Shown here piece after piece: positions 36,390-44,400 of a stretch of 64,000 nt of DNA (the stretch's first letter is position 1; each line of letters opens with the position of its first letter). The DNA is from CAVVFX01 sp963747535 (GTDB taxonomy: Bacteria; Acidobacteriota; Terriglobia; Bryobacterales; Bryobacteraceae). A program made the position numbers and the translations under genes. The notes below the pieces were generated by a model. The model searched no databases. It was given only the letters and a program-made list of their open reading frames with translations, and was not told the origin of the DNA. The stretch is from NCBI GenBank assembly GCA_963747535.1, contig CAVVFX010000002.1, positions 1,240,001 to 1,304,000 on the forward strand, in the 5' to 3' direction.

Positions 36390-36863
36390 TCAAGGCCGCT
36401 CGAAAGGCAATGAATACGGATTCCTGCACAGCCACACCTCAGTTCCACCGGGCGGCCTCTTGCCACTTATGAGAACCCTTATAAAGGTGATCGTTGAGAA
36501 CGCGTCAGGAAGGCACCGCGCTTTTGAAATTTCAACGATCTTAGCTCGCGTTTTTCCCGGGACCGTTAGGCTTGGCGCACTAGCCATCGCCTCAAGGAAC
36601 TCCTTGCGGCTGGATGGGAAATGATCCGGCTGTTTTGCCATGTCTCGAATCCGTTGGTTCTTCTCTTCGCTTGTATGACCTTCTCGCCAAAAGCGATCAA
36701 CCTCAGCTTGGCGGGTTTCCTGATCACCGACTAGCCGTCGTACTTCAGGACTGTCGATCACAACCTTAGTTGGCTCGGATGTTCGGCTGATGCTTAAAGA
36801 CCATTGGGCGCTGAGCATCGCTCCGCCAGCAGCGAAGGCAAGGAGAAGTACTTTCAAATTCAC
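36390..36863 (-). CDS. exported protein of unknown function
   Basis: The likely start is GTG at 36863 (MNLKVLLLAFAAGGAMLSAQ), which gives a signal peptide; an ATG at 36902 would add 13 residues. The 157-residue product continues with SEPTKVVIDSPEVRRLVGDQ and a helical ETRQAEVDRFWREGHTSEEK. The last ~40 residues look less natural and could be after a frameshift. No family recognised. It lies just downstream (in + coordinates) of repeat B. Confidence 0.5.
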   Translation of the reverse strand: MNLKVLLLAFAAGGAMLSAQWSLSISRTSEPTKVVIDSPEVRRLVGDQETRQAEVDRFWREGHTSEEKNQRIRDMAKQPDHFPSSRKEFLEAMASAPSLTVPGKTRAKIVEISKARCLPDAFSTITFIRVLISGKRPPGGTEVWLCRNPYSLPFERP

Positions 36864-37049
36864 GACTACAGAATAATGCTTTCGCGAGGCGTCCGGTGGC
36901 ATGAATGGATTTTCCTAAGAACGCCCGGCTGTGTCTCAATTGGCAAGTATGCCGCCTGGGCGGTCAGCCAAAACGCCGCCACTGCCGTGTGTGGCGCTGG
37001 ATCACTCGCGGCGAGCAAAGTACGGTCATTTCCCGCGAGCGCCGAAGCG

Positions 37050-37230
37050 TCACTCTCGAATGTCGAAAACGGTCGCACCTACACGCGCGAGATTCTCGCG
37101 GTTCTCGGCTTTTCGCGTGAAAGCACCCCGCAGACGCACCCCGGACGCGGACCTGGCGCTGCAGTCACGACCGCCCCGTGCCCGTTCGGGCGGGCCGCGA
37201 ACGCGGGACCGGCCAGGGCGCCCCCGGGCC
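37050..37230 (+). repeat. GC-rich repeat, second subfamily, copy F
   Basis: Contains TACACGCGCGAGATTCTCGC, TTCTCGGCTTTTCGCG, CCCCGCAGACGCACCCC and CCCGTTCGGGCGGGCCGCG. It is most like copy G (42210-42385) and shares only the GCGAACGCGGGA and TTTTCGCG parts with A-E. Confidence 0.55.
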
Positions 37231-37321
37231 ACGGCCATTTCAGAGCCAGGCGCTCGACACCAGGTAGGACTCGGCGAGATCCATAGCCTGGGTCGTGGCT
37301 TGAGGCTTCGACCGCCGCCGT

Positions 37322-37531
37322 TTAGGCTGACTTTGAGGCTTTCTTAGCTGCCGCCTTCTTCTCTCGCCGCGGCAACCGGGTCTTATTCTTCTTCACGAGT
37401 TTCGGCACCTTGGGCTTTGGTGCAGTCACACCTACTGCTGCCGCTATAGTGCCGGCGGCTGCCCCGATGGTCTTTGCCGCCGAGGCGAGAACTCCGTCGG
37501 GTGATTCTTGTGTTTCCTTTTTCTTTGCCAT
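37322..37531 (-). CDS. histone H1-like small basic protein
   Basis: 69 residues from ATG at 37531 (MAKKKETQESPDGV). An Ala-rich middle (SAAKTIGAAAGTIAAAVGV) is followed by PKPKVPKLVKKNKTRLPR and a Lys/Ala tail (REKKAAAKKASKSA). Composition is that of bacterial H1-like, DNA-compacting proteins. It is not classifiable further. It lies between two dispersed repeats on the opposite strand. Confidence 0.55.
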   Translation of the reverse strand: MAKKKETQESPDGVLASAAKTIGAAAGTIAAAVGVTAPKPKVPKLVKKNKTRLPRREKKAAAKKASKSA

Positions 37532-37639
37532 TCTGACGGTCAAGGATATCACGGAGGTATGCGTGAAAACCGGCACTCACGCCCGCAGCTACAACCGAGC
37601 ACTCAAGCGCCTCTCGGAAACGCCGTCGCTCCGGGAGTC

Positions 37640-37780
37640 ATCAGGACACAAAGTTACACCCACGCAGCTTTTCTGAAAACGCGTTTTCGCGGTGTTTTCG
37701 CGCTCGCGACGTCCACGCGGGTTCGGGATTCTCGGTTTTTCGCGCCGCAACGGCGATCGAGCGACGGCACGAGCTCGCGG
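37640..37780 (+). repeat. GC-rich dispersed repeat, copy C
   Basis: Begins GGACACAAAGTTACACCCAC, then CAGCTTTTCTGAAAACGCG, TTTTCGCGGTGTTTTCGCGC, CTCGGTTTTTCGCGCCGCAA and GCGATCGAGCGACGGCACG. It ends abruptly at about 37780, where a truncated DUF3303-like gene begins. Confidence 0.75.
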
Positions 37781-38023
37781 CTTTAGAGCTATCCAGAGTA
37801 TTCTCGAAGAACAAAAGCCGGAAGCAGCCTACTTCGTGGCTGAGAACGGTAAGCGTACCGGCATCTTGATCATAAACATCGAAGACGCATCGGGGATTGC
37901 GGCAATCGTTGAGCCGTGGTTCCTAGCGTTGGACGCTGCAATTGAGATAACCCAGCGATGGTCCCTGCGGACCTTCAAAATGCGGCTCCCGCCATCGCAC
38001 AAGCAGCGAAAACATATGGCTAG
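37778..38023 (+). pseudogene. DUF3303-like protein, 5'-truncated and frameshifted
   Basis: Starts abruptly at RAIQSILEEQKPEAAYFVAE, without the usual ~25 N-terminal residues or a start codon, immediately after repeat C. It continues GKRTGILIINIEDASGIAAI and VEPWFLALDAAIEIT. A one-base shift then moves the family ending (MVPADLQNAAPAIAQAAKTY) into another frame, closing at TAG 38021-38023. The join to the repeat looks like a recombination breakpoint. Confidence 0.65.
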
Positions 38024-38199
38024 GCACGTTAAGTCACCGCCAAATAAGGCACCGGCGCTGTATCCGGTCAGACCTGGGCGAGCTTTGGCTTGCGAGACCG
38101 GCGGCGGCCCACCCCTGTCATTTCTGTCCGGGGTTCCGGATTCCGCGACGCCGTAATCAACAGCCGACGGCAACGGTATGTCGCTCTCGGTCGATGAGC

Positions 38200-38345
38200 G
38201 GGCCGTGAGGTGTGCAATCGAGGGCCCCCGTTACTACGGACCCGGCGCGCGTCATGGCCGCCGCGTCAGTGCGCGTTCGAGCGAGACGACGAACGCGGGA
38301 GCGCCGCGGCGTGCGCGAACCACTCGCCTGCGGGGCCGGGACACC
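38200..38345 (+). repeat. GC-rich block related to the dispersed repeats
   Basis: Holds CGACGAACGCGGGAGCGCCG and a CACTCGCCTGCGGGGCCGGG end that parallels 33290-33315. It occupies most of the gap 38024-38535, in which no other gene is supported. Confidence 0.45.
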
Positions 38346-38535
38346 CATTTGGCGCGTGAGGGCAGCGTCGTTTCCTCCGGTGACAATGACCTGCCACAAG
38401 ATCGCTCACCCTCCGCGCCCCTTAATGTTGAGCCCCGGGGGAGCTGCTTTCAATGGGAGCGCATGGTACTTTGGGTAACCGATTTCATGCGGGGATCCGT
38501 TTGGGAGACACGAGGCTGTGCCACAATTGGGAGCC

Positions 38536-38682
38536 ATGGGGTACGCGTTTGTCATCCTTGCGGGAGCCGTAGCCTTGGCGCTCGTGCTTGTGGCACGCGC
38601 CCGCGGTCGTGACCAGCGCGAGCGCGATGAACTGCGCAAACACATCCGCCGCCTCGGTGGCCCATTCGACCCCCGCATGTGA
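38536..38682 (+). CDS. small single-pass membrane protein
   Basis: 48 residues with GGGAG three bases before ATG at 38536. One helix (YAFVILAGAVALALVLVARA) is followed by a charged amphipathic tail (RGRDQRERDELRKHIRRLGG). Good composition and ribosome site make it a likely real small gene. No family assigned. Confidence 0.55.
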   Translation: MGYAFVILAGAVALALVLVARARGRDQRERDELRKHIRRLGGPFDPRM

Positions 38683-38900
38683 TTTGTCCGCAGACGGGCG
38701 ATGCACGCCCCGTGCCTGTGAGCGAGGCGGGCGAACTCGGGACGCCGCGGTGGGCGCGGTGGGCGCGATGCAGTTCTCCTATCTCAACAACTGGAATCCG
38801 GCTGAGGACGACGTCCAACCGATTGATCAACCGTGCCCGTGGCGATGCAGTACAAGGGGCCGGAGATGCGGGTATAATTCATTGCGGAGGAACTACGTGT

Positions 38901-39806
38901 ATGAAGCGTATACGCAGCGCCATGCTGTTTGCTTTATCCTGCGTCCTAGCAGGGCCCTCGGTCGCGCAGACCCAGATTGGAGGCGGGACTTGCAGTTCTT
39001 CAACCTTGAGCGGAATCTACGCTTTCTCCATGACGGGGAGGCAGGTGACTCCTTCGGGGAACTTCTCGAACGTGCTCCAGGCGAACGGCTCGGCGAACTT
39101 CGACGGGCTCAGCAAGGTCACGCTGACGATGACCACAGACACGCTATCTGTTGCCGCGACGCCGGTGACGTGGTCGGGAACCTATAGTATGCAGGCCAAC
39201 TGCTTCGGCGTCGTGAACATCACCACCGGTGACAGTGCAACCTTGAATCTCGCGCTCTACGGCTCCGGCGCCAATTTCCTGGTGACCGGGAATGATGCCA
39301 CCTACTCCTACTCCGGTTCCGGAAACACCCAGCCGAGCGGCTGTTCGGCGAGTACGTTCTCGGGCGTGTACACGTTCAGTGGCACCGGATACGGGCTATC
39401 CGGCGCCTCGGTCAACGGCGTTGGGAATGGAGCTGGATTGTTGCAGTTCGACGGACAAGGCAAGCTCACCGCGAACTTCACATTATCGGCGAGCGGAAAA
39501 GCACCGAGCGGGATTACCCTCACGGGCTCCTACGCGGTATCGTCCAACTGCTTGGGATCGGCCACCCTTAGTGATTCGAATGGGAACACTTACGGCATGA
39601 GCATCAGCGTCTACAGCGCCACTGCGGTAAACAGCACTGCCTTCTACGCGACGTTGGTGGAGAGTTCAAAATTGCTGATCAGCGGCTCCGGGCACGCAAT
39701 ATATGGTCTGCCGGCCGAGAATGCAGCGGGGCACGGATTCGAGGAGAGGCCCCCGGCAAACGTGTTCGCGAAGCGATTGTCCCAGGCAGCCGAGTGGGGA
39801 GAATGA
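38901..39806 (+). CDS. exported beta-rich two-module protein
   Basis: 301 residues; GGAGG 10 bases before ATG at 38901; signal peptide (about 1-24). Two homologous ~125-residue modules each begin with a Cys motif and an FSGVYTFS/LSGIYAFS strand: GGGTCSSSTLSGIYAFSMTG and PSGCSASTFSGVYTFSGTGY. Each contains an FDG(L/Q) turn and a GTYS/GSYAVSSNC strand. The module recurs in the next gene. The stop overlaps the next start (ATGA at 39803-39806). Role unknown, probably surface or periplasmic. Confidence 0.75.
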   Translation: MKRIRSAMLFALSCVLAGPSVAQTQIGGGTCSSSTLSGIYAFSMTGRQVTPSGNFSNVLQANGSANFDGLSKVTLTMTTDTLSVAATPVTWSGTYSMQANCFGVVNITTGDSATLNLALYGSGANFLVTGNDATYSYSGSGNTQPSGCSASTFSGVYTFSGTGYGLSGASVNGVGNGAGLLQFDGQGKLTANFTLSASGKAPSGITLTGSYAVSSNCLGSATLSDSNGNTYGMSISVYSATAVNSTAFYATLVESSKLLISGSGHAIYGLPAENAAGHGFEERPPANVFAKRLSQAAEWGE

Positions 39807-41290
39807 AGATGAACAACGCACGTACTACCGTTCTGTTTTCTTTTTCCTGCTTGCTGACAGTGCCCGTGTTGGCGCAAACTATCGGGGGTGGCAACTGTAG
39901 CGCCTCCAACTTGAATGGAACGTACTCACTCATCCTTGACGGGCGAGCGATCTCGGCCGCCGGAAGCTTCGCGGGCTCCTTCCAGGGGATTGGTACGGCT
40001 ACATTCGATGGCCAGAGCTCAGTTACCTTCACCGGGACTGCCAACACGAATCAGGCTTCCGGAAAGCAGTTCACGTATCCTGGAACCTATACCATCCCTT
40101 CCAATTGCAACGGTACGATTACGTTGACCACGGGAAGCACGGCTACATTTACGTTAGTGGTCTGGGACAGCGGGAGAGAGTTCAACATCACCGGGGTAGA
40201 CACCACCTACGTCTATTCCGGCAGCGGCGGCAACTTTCGACCGGCCTGCGCGAATGCCACACTGTCGGGGGAGTATACGTACGACGCAACTGGATTTACG
40301 CTGTCGGGAACGGCGCAGAACGGCGCAGGCGATGAATCCGGCGTGTTCCAGTTTGACGGACAAGGCAATGTAACGGCCAGCTACACGATTACGTCGGCCG
40401 GAGCAACGCCGGCCCCGGTCACCGCCACCGGGACCTACTCGGTCACGCCCGCTTGCCTGGCATCCGCCACTCTAACCGACTCGACGGGCAAGTCGAACGC
40501 TCTGTACCTCGCAATCACGGGTGTCTACGGGGAGGCCATTGACCTGATAGAGGCCAACTCCCAGTTCGTCCGTACCGGAAGTGCGCATTCGGTATTTCTC
40601 AACACCAGCCAAGCTATTACGAACGCGGCCAGCTATGCTGTTGGCGCTACGCCGGCGGGAAGCATTTTTGTGGTCTTCGGGACTGGTTTGGCCACCAAGA
40701 CCGCCAGCGCTCTCAGTACACCTCTACCGACTACGTTGCTGTCTACGACAGTGACGGTGAACGGAGAGCTGGCCCCGTTGTTCTACGTTGATACGGGCCA
40801 AATCGACGCGCAGATGCCTTGGGATATCCCAGGGGGTGCTGTGGCGAGCGTGGTGGTCAAGAACGGGAGTGCGACCAGCAACGCAGCGGCGGTCTTTGTG
40901 CCATCCACGGGGACGCCCGGGATCTTTGTCTACGGCAATAATCGTGGGGTGGTGTTGAATACCAATGGCAATCTGAATTCCCCAACCGAGGCGGCCAGCG
41001 TGGGGGACGAAGTGGTGGCCTACTTCACCTCCGGAGGACCGGTGCAGGCCTCTGGAAAGCTAGTGACGGGCGCCCCCGCGCCCAGCGGCCTTTCGCCAAC
41101 AACCGGAAACAGCACGGTGACAGTGGGGGGAACCAAGGCCACTATCGCATATATCGGCCTGACGCCGGGATCCATCGGCCTGTACCAGGCGAATTTTCTG
41201 GTTCCCCAAGTCGCCAAGGGAACTTACCCGGTAGTGATTACAATCGCCGGTCAAGCGTCCAACAATCCAGTGATGACGGTCTCCAATTAG
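39803..41290 (+). CDS. exported protein with two beta modules and TIGR03437 C-terminal domain
   Basis: Starts with ATG at 39803 (overlapping the upstream stop) or 39809; GGGAGA precedes both. After a signal peptide come two modules like those of the upstream gene (GGNCSASNLNGTYSLILDGR; ANATLSGEYTYDATGFTLSG). From about residue 275 the Solibacter-type TIGR03437 domain follows: ITNAASYAVGATPAGSIFVV, PLFYVDTGQIDAQMPWDIPG and IGLYQANFLVPQVAKGTYPV. TIGR03437 is typical of large secreted acidobacterial proteins. Intact, 495 residues. Confidence 0.85.
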   Translation: MKMNNARTTVLFSFSCLLTVPVLAQTIGGGNCSASNLNGTYSLILDGRAISAAGSFAGSFQGIGTATFDGQSSVTFTGTANTNQASGKQFTYPGTYTIPSNCNGTITLTTGSTATFTLVVWDSGREFNITGVDTTYVYSGSGGNFRPACANATLSGEYTYDATGFTLSGTAQNGAGDESGVFQFDGQGNVTASYTITSAGATPAPVTATGTYSVTPACLASATLTDSTGKSNALYLAITGVYGEAIDLIEANSQFVRTGSAHSVFLNTSQAITNAASYAVGATPAGSIFVVFGTGLATKTASALSTPLPTTLLSTTVTVNGELAPLFYVDTGQIDAQMPWDIPGGAVASVVVKNGSATSNAAAVFVPSTGTPGIFVYGNNRGVVLNTNGNLNSPTEAASVGDEVVAYFTSGGPVQASGKLVTGAPAPSGLSPTTGNSTVTVGGTKATIAYIGLTPGSIGLYQANFLVPQVAKGTYPVVITIAGQASNNPVMTVSN

Positions 41291-41502
41291 CCGTTCCGCT
41301 GACATGCTCAAGCTTCGGCGGGCGAGTGAGCCTGGGTCTAAGCCGCTCTCGACGGGAAGCAGAAGGCATTGGAATGCTACGGCCAAAAGCTCCCAGTTTT
41401 TCGCGCCGCTCCGCCCCCGCGTGACATCGCTGTCCTGCTGTTTTCGACTATTAGGCAGGAAAGTGGAAACGCTCTGTAGGATGTGCTCTACTGCTGGACG
41501 TG

Positions 41503-42156
41503 ATGGCGAAACGGTTGCGCTTGCACCTTGGACGCATCGAGGATGAGTTGTGTGATGTGCAGCGTCACTTCCCGGCAATCAATGCGCTGCTAAATTGCCG
41601 TCGTGATGACTTTAGTGATACGGTCCGGCAGAACATGCTCACGGCGTACGAATTTCTCGATGCAGTTGTCGATGAAGACCTCGACTTGTTCAGCGACGAG
41701 GGGCTCGAAGCGCTCTTACAGCTAAACCACCTCGTGCTGCTCGGTAGGGGCTACGATTCGAGCGCGTTCGGTCGTCACATCTCTGTAACCCGCCGGCAAT
41801 TCTTTGACAACTTCCGCCGATACGTGAAGCCGATTCGCCGGTGGTATCGCAAGCATGAGACGGAGAACCCGTATAAGGTCGCGTCGGAGGTCTATGTCGG
41901 CGTGCTTAGCCAACCACAACTCTACCAAGAAGGTAATCATCGCACCGGGTCCTTAATTGCAAGCGGCATCCTCTTGCAGAAAGGTTGCCCGCCCTTCGTC
42001 CTGACACGGCAAAATGCGGTCGCCTACTTCAATCCGTCATCGGAGATTAAGTTCGCGGACAAGCGCACGATCCGTGGCAAGCTCCGTCTGCCCAAGTACC
42101 AGCAGGAGTTCCGAAAGTTCCTCCAACAAAACGTAAACCAGGCTTATGTGCGCTAG
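41503..42156 (+). CDS. Fic-like protein lacking the catalytic histidine
   Basis: 217 residues, all helical by composition. The segment PQLYQEGNHRTGSLIASGIL aligns with the Fic motif HxFx(D/E)GNxRxxR, but Gln occupies the position of the catalytic His. The Glu-Gly-Asn and Arg are kept. Downstream PPFVLTRQNAVAYFNPSSEI is also typical of this subgroup. Such proteins may bind nucleotide without AMP transfer, or use another chemistry. ATG at 41503 follows an in-frame GTG at 41500. No antitoxin-like partner adjoins. Confidence 0.65.
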   Translation: MAKRLRLHLGRIEDELCDVQRHFPAINALLNCRRDDFSDTVRQNMLTAYEFLDAVVDEDLDLFSDEGLEALLQLNHLVLLGRGYDSSAFGRHISVTRRQFFDNFRRYVKPIRRWYRKHETENPYKVASEVYVGVLSQPQLYQEGNHRTGSLIASGILLQKGCPPFVLTRQNAVAYFNPSSEIKFADKRTIRGKLRLPKYQQEFRKFLQQNVNQAYVR

Positions 42157-42209
42157 TCGGGTGATTCCACAGACCATATCCGCGACAAGGGCCGGCTCAA
42201 ACCGTCACT

Positions 42210-42385
42210 TTCTGGCGCACTTATACGCGCGAAAATCTCGCGGTCAGCTCTTCGCGCCAAGGCACTCCGCAGACGTGCCCCCGCTGCCGCACCGGGCACG
42301 TCATGGCCGCCCCGCCAGTGTGCGCGGGGCGCCGCGGCGAACGCGGATCGACGGGGCGGGCGCGATGCACACGCCGCCTCACCTT
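42210..42385 (+). repeat. GC-rich repeat, second subfamily, copy G
   Basis: TTATACGCGCGAAAATCTCG, CTCTTCGCGCCAAGGCACTC, CGCAGACGTGCCCC and the GGCGGGCGCGATGCACACG end. It parallels copy F. It begins ~50 bp after the Fic-like gene and runs straight into copy D. Confidence 0.55.
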
Positions 42386-42396
42386 TACCCTAATTG

Positions 42397-42576
42397 ACAC
42401 CCACGCAGCTTTTTTGAAAAACGCGTTTCGCGGTGTTTTCGCGCTCGCCCGGCGTCCACGAGGTTCGCGGCTCTCGGTTTTTCGCGCCGCAACAGCGATC
42501 GACCGACGGCACGAGTTCAGGGCGCTCGTTCAAGCCACGGCGCCGGTGAAGCGTGCGATGCTGTCGTGACCGCGCG
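42397..42576 (+). repeat. GC-rich dispersed repeat, copy D
   Basis: CACCCACGCAGCTTTTTTGA, AAAACGCGTTTCGCGGTGTT, TCCACGAGGTTCGCGGCTCT, CGGTTTTTCGCGCCGCAACA, CGATCGACCGACGGCACGAG. Same orientation as the other copies, forming a tandem G-D pair. Confidence 0.75.
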
Positions 42577-42701
42577 AACGCCAGCGGATTTCAACCGCTG
42601 CCGAATGGCGAGGCGCGGATCATCCCGGCTATGGAGATCGAGAAATGAAACGCAACCCGTTGACGGCCATACACCTGCTCATGTAGTCTCAGGAGAAGAA
42701 A

Positions 42702-42989
42702 ATGCGAAAATTGGTTCTTGCCGTGCTTTTTGGCTTTGCGCTTGGGATACCGGCCTATGCGGAGGTCGTCATAAAACTTCGTCCCCCGGTCAGCATCCAT
42801 GAACATCGCACCGCTCGTCCCAGCCGGGACCATGTCTGGGTAGGGGGATACCACCGCTATGAAGGAAACCAATACCACTGGCAGGCGGGCCGGTGGGAAA
42901 AGCCGCCTCGTGAGCATGCGGTATGGATCGCTCCCCGATACACGCATCGACATGACGGGTACGTTTACACCGAAGGCTACTGGCGGTAG
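42702..42989 (+). CDS. exported YXWGXW/WXXGXW-repeat protein
   Basis: 95 residues; CAGGAGAAGA precedes ATG at 42702; signal peptide (MRKLVLAVLFGFALGIPAYA). The mature part has repeated aromatic units: DHVWVGGYHRYEG, YHWQAGRWEKPPR, HAVWIAPRYTHRHDGYVYTE and ending GYWR. These match small WXXGXW envelope proteins of unknown function. Intact. Confidence 0.75.
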   Translation: MRKLVLAVLFGFALGIPAYAEVVIKLRPPVSIHEHRTARPSRDHVWVGGYHRYEGNQYHWQAGRWEKPPREHAVWIAPRYTHRHDGYVYTEGYWR

Positions 42990-43146
42990 CGCTTGGCTGT
43001 GCGCGCCCACGGTCACTTGACCGCCGGCGGTCATGGCGTCATGCTCGCGGGTGTACTTCGCCGAAAGGGCGGATGCGAAGCCATTGGTCATGTCAAACTC
43101 ACTTGAAATTTCGGGCGTATGATGACTGCGTGAAAGGAAACAACCG

Positions 43147-43272
43147 ATGGCAAAGAGCAACATGAGAATCCTCGGCAAGCCGAAACCTCCACAAGCGGAC
43201 AAGTTTTCATCCAAGGTAACGAACGAGCCGGTTGCAGAGCCGAATCGGAAGCCTGCGAAGAAGTCGTCGTAG
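43147..43272 (+). CDS. small basic protein
   Basis: 41 residues from ATG at 43147 with AAAGGA upstream: MAKSNMRILGKPKPPQADKF, ending NRKPAKKSS. Lys/Pro-rich and disordered, perhaps nucleic-acid binding. Too short for family assignment. Confidence 0.4.
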   Translation: MAKSNMRILGKPKPPQADKFSSKVTNEPVAEPNRKPAKKSS

Positions 43273-43309
43273 GCGGTTGATTGCTTGTGTCGCCGTCATT
43301 CTCAATGGA

Positions 43310-43698
43310 GCCTGCCTCTCGTAAACGGTACCGTTTGGCAGCGGACCAGGGATACTCGATGGGACAGACGATCGCGATGTGGGTCATCGCCGTGGTGGGC
43401 GCTGCGCCATGCCAGTGTTTCTCGCCGGGAGGGAACCAGATCACGTCTCCCGGACGAATTTCCTCGATTGGGCCGCCCCCCAACGCTGCGCCCACCCGCA
43501 ACCCGCCGTCACAATCAGCGCCTGGCCGAGAGGGTGTGTGTGCCAGGCAGTACGCGCGCCCGGCTCAAACGTCACGCTAGGGCCCAAGATACGCGCAGGG
43601 GAAGGCGCGCTCACCAGCAGATCGACGCGTACCGTTCCCGTGAAGCACTGTGCCGTCCCCTTGCCGGAAGGTTTTGAGCCACCTCTTTGGATTTCCAC
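43310..43698 (-). pseudogene. cupin-domain protein, frameshifted
   Basis: ATG at 43698 opens GSKPSGKGTAQCFTGTVRVD and the first cupin motif (GARTAWHTHPLGQALIVTAG). A shift near 43500 moves the second motif (GPIEEIRPGDVIWFPPGEKH) and WHGAAPTTAMTHIAI into another frame. The expected ~15-residue end of the family is not found. Related small cupins with carboxymuconolactone or aldo-keto neighbours act in redox or lyase reactions. Confidence 0.65.
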
Positions 43699-43710
43699 TT
43701 CTGAACTCCT

Positions 43711-44395
43711 TTAGTTTCGGACTACTTCGTAACGAACCCACAGCGTGCCGCTTTTGCGCTGTTCCACGGACTTGAGTTTCAGGGGAACGGCCGCATTTCC
43801 CCCTGGACTGAGGCCGTCGAACACGGTTGCGACGCCTGGGCGACCGTCGATTCCGGGCACGATCAAAAGACTGACTTCGTCCACGAGGCCCGCCTCGAGG
43901 AACGCTCCGTTGATGTGACCTCCGCCTTCGAGCAACAACGTACGAATGCCGAAGTGCTCACTCAGCAGTTCCGCGGCTCGGCCCAAATCTACTTGTGTCC
44001 CGCCGGAAATGACGTACGAGATTGCTTTCTCGCGCAGCATAGCGAGGTAATCCTCCGGCGCCTGCTCGCTGACGATGCAGATTAGGTGATCGCCATCTAG
44101 GTCGCCGCCTTGCCACTGGAGCTTGCCCAAGGTATCCACCGAGATGGCATATGATGGCGCGCGCCGCGCGATGTGAACGGGTTGAGGCCCGGCAGGCCGA
44201 TTCGAGACCGAGGTGAAAGGCTCGTGTTCCGCGAAGTGCTGCTGCATGGTGACGCGGCCGCAGATCCACGCGTCGCCTTTCAGTGCGGCGCCGGTTTCCT
44301 CGTACTCGCCCTTGCTGATCACGCTTTGTTAGAGCTGCGCCGTCAATCCTCCCGTCCACCGACGAGAGCATATGGCAGATGATGTGGGGTCGCAT
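43711..44395 (-). pseudogene. RibD C-terminal/dihydrofolate-reductase-like protein, frameshifted near the start
   Basis: ATG at 44395 gives RPHIICHMLSSVDGRIDGAA. A one-base shift near 44320 moves the rest into the next frame: VISKGEYEETGAALKGDAWI, CGRVTMQQHF, YVISGGTQVDLGRAAELL and TLLLEGGGHINGAFLEAGLV. These are the NADPH-binding and substrate blocks of the RibD_C/DHFR-like fold. From GTG at 44322 a 203-residue protein lacking the first strand could still be made. It ends 5 bp after the AKR stop. Confidence 0.7.
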
Positions 44396-44400
44396 TTGCG

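Noticed and set aside
31577..42576. The evenly oriented repeats as a CRISPR array.
   Set aside because: Copies are 140-300 bp, imperfect, separated by kilobases with genes between, and no cas gene is present.
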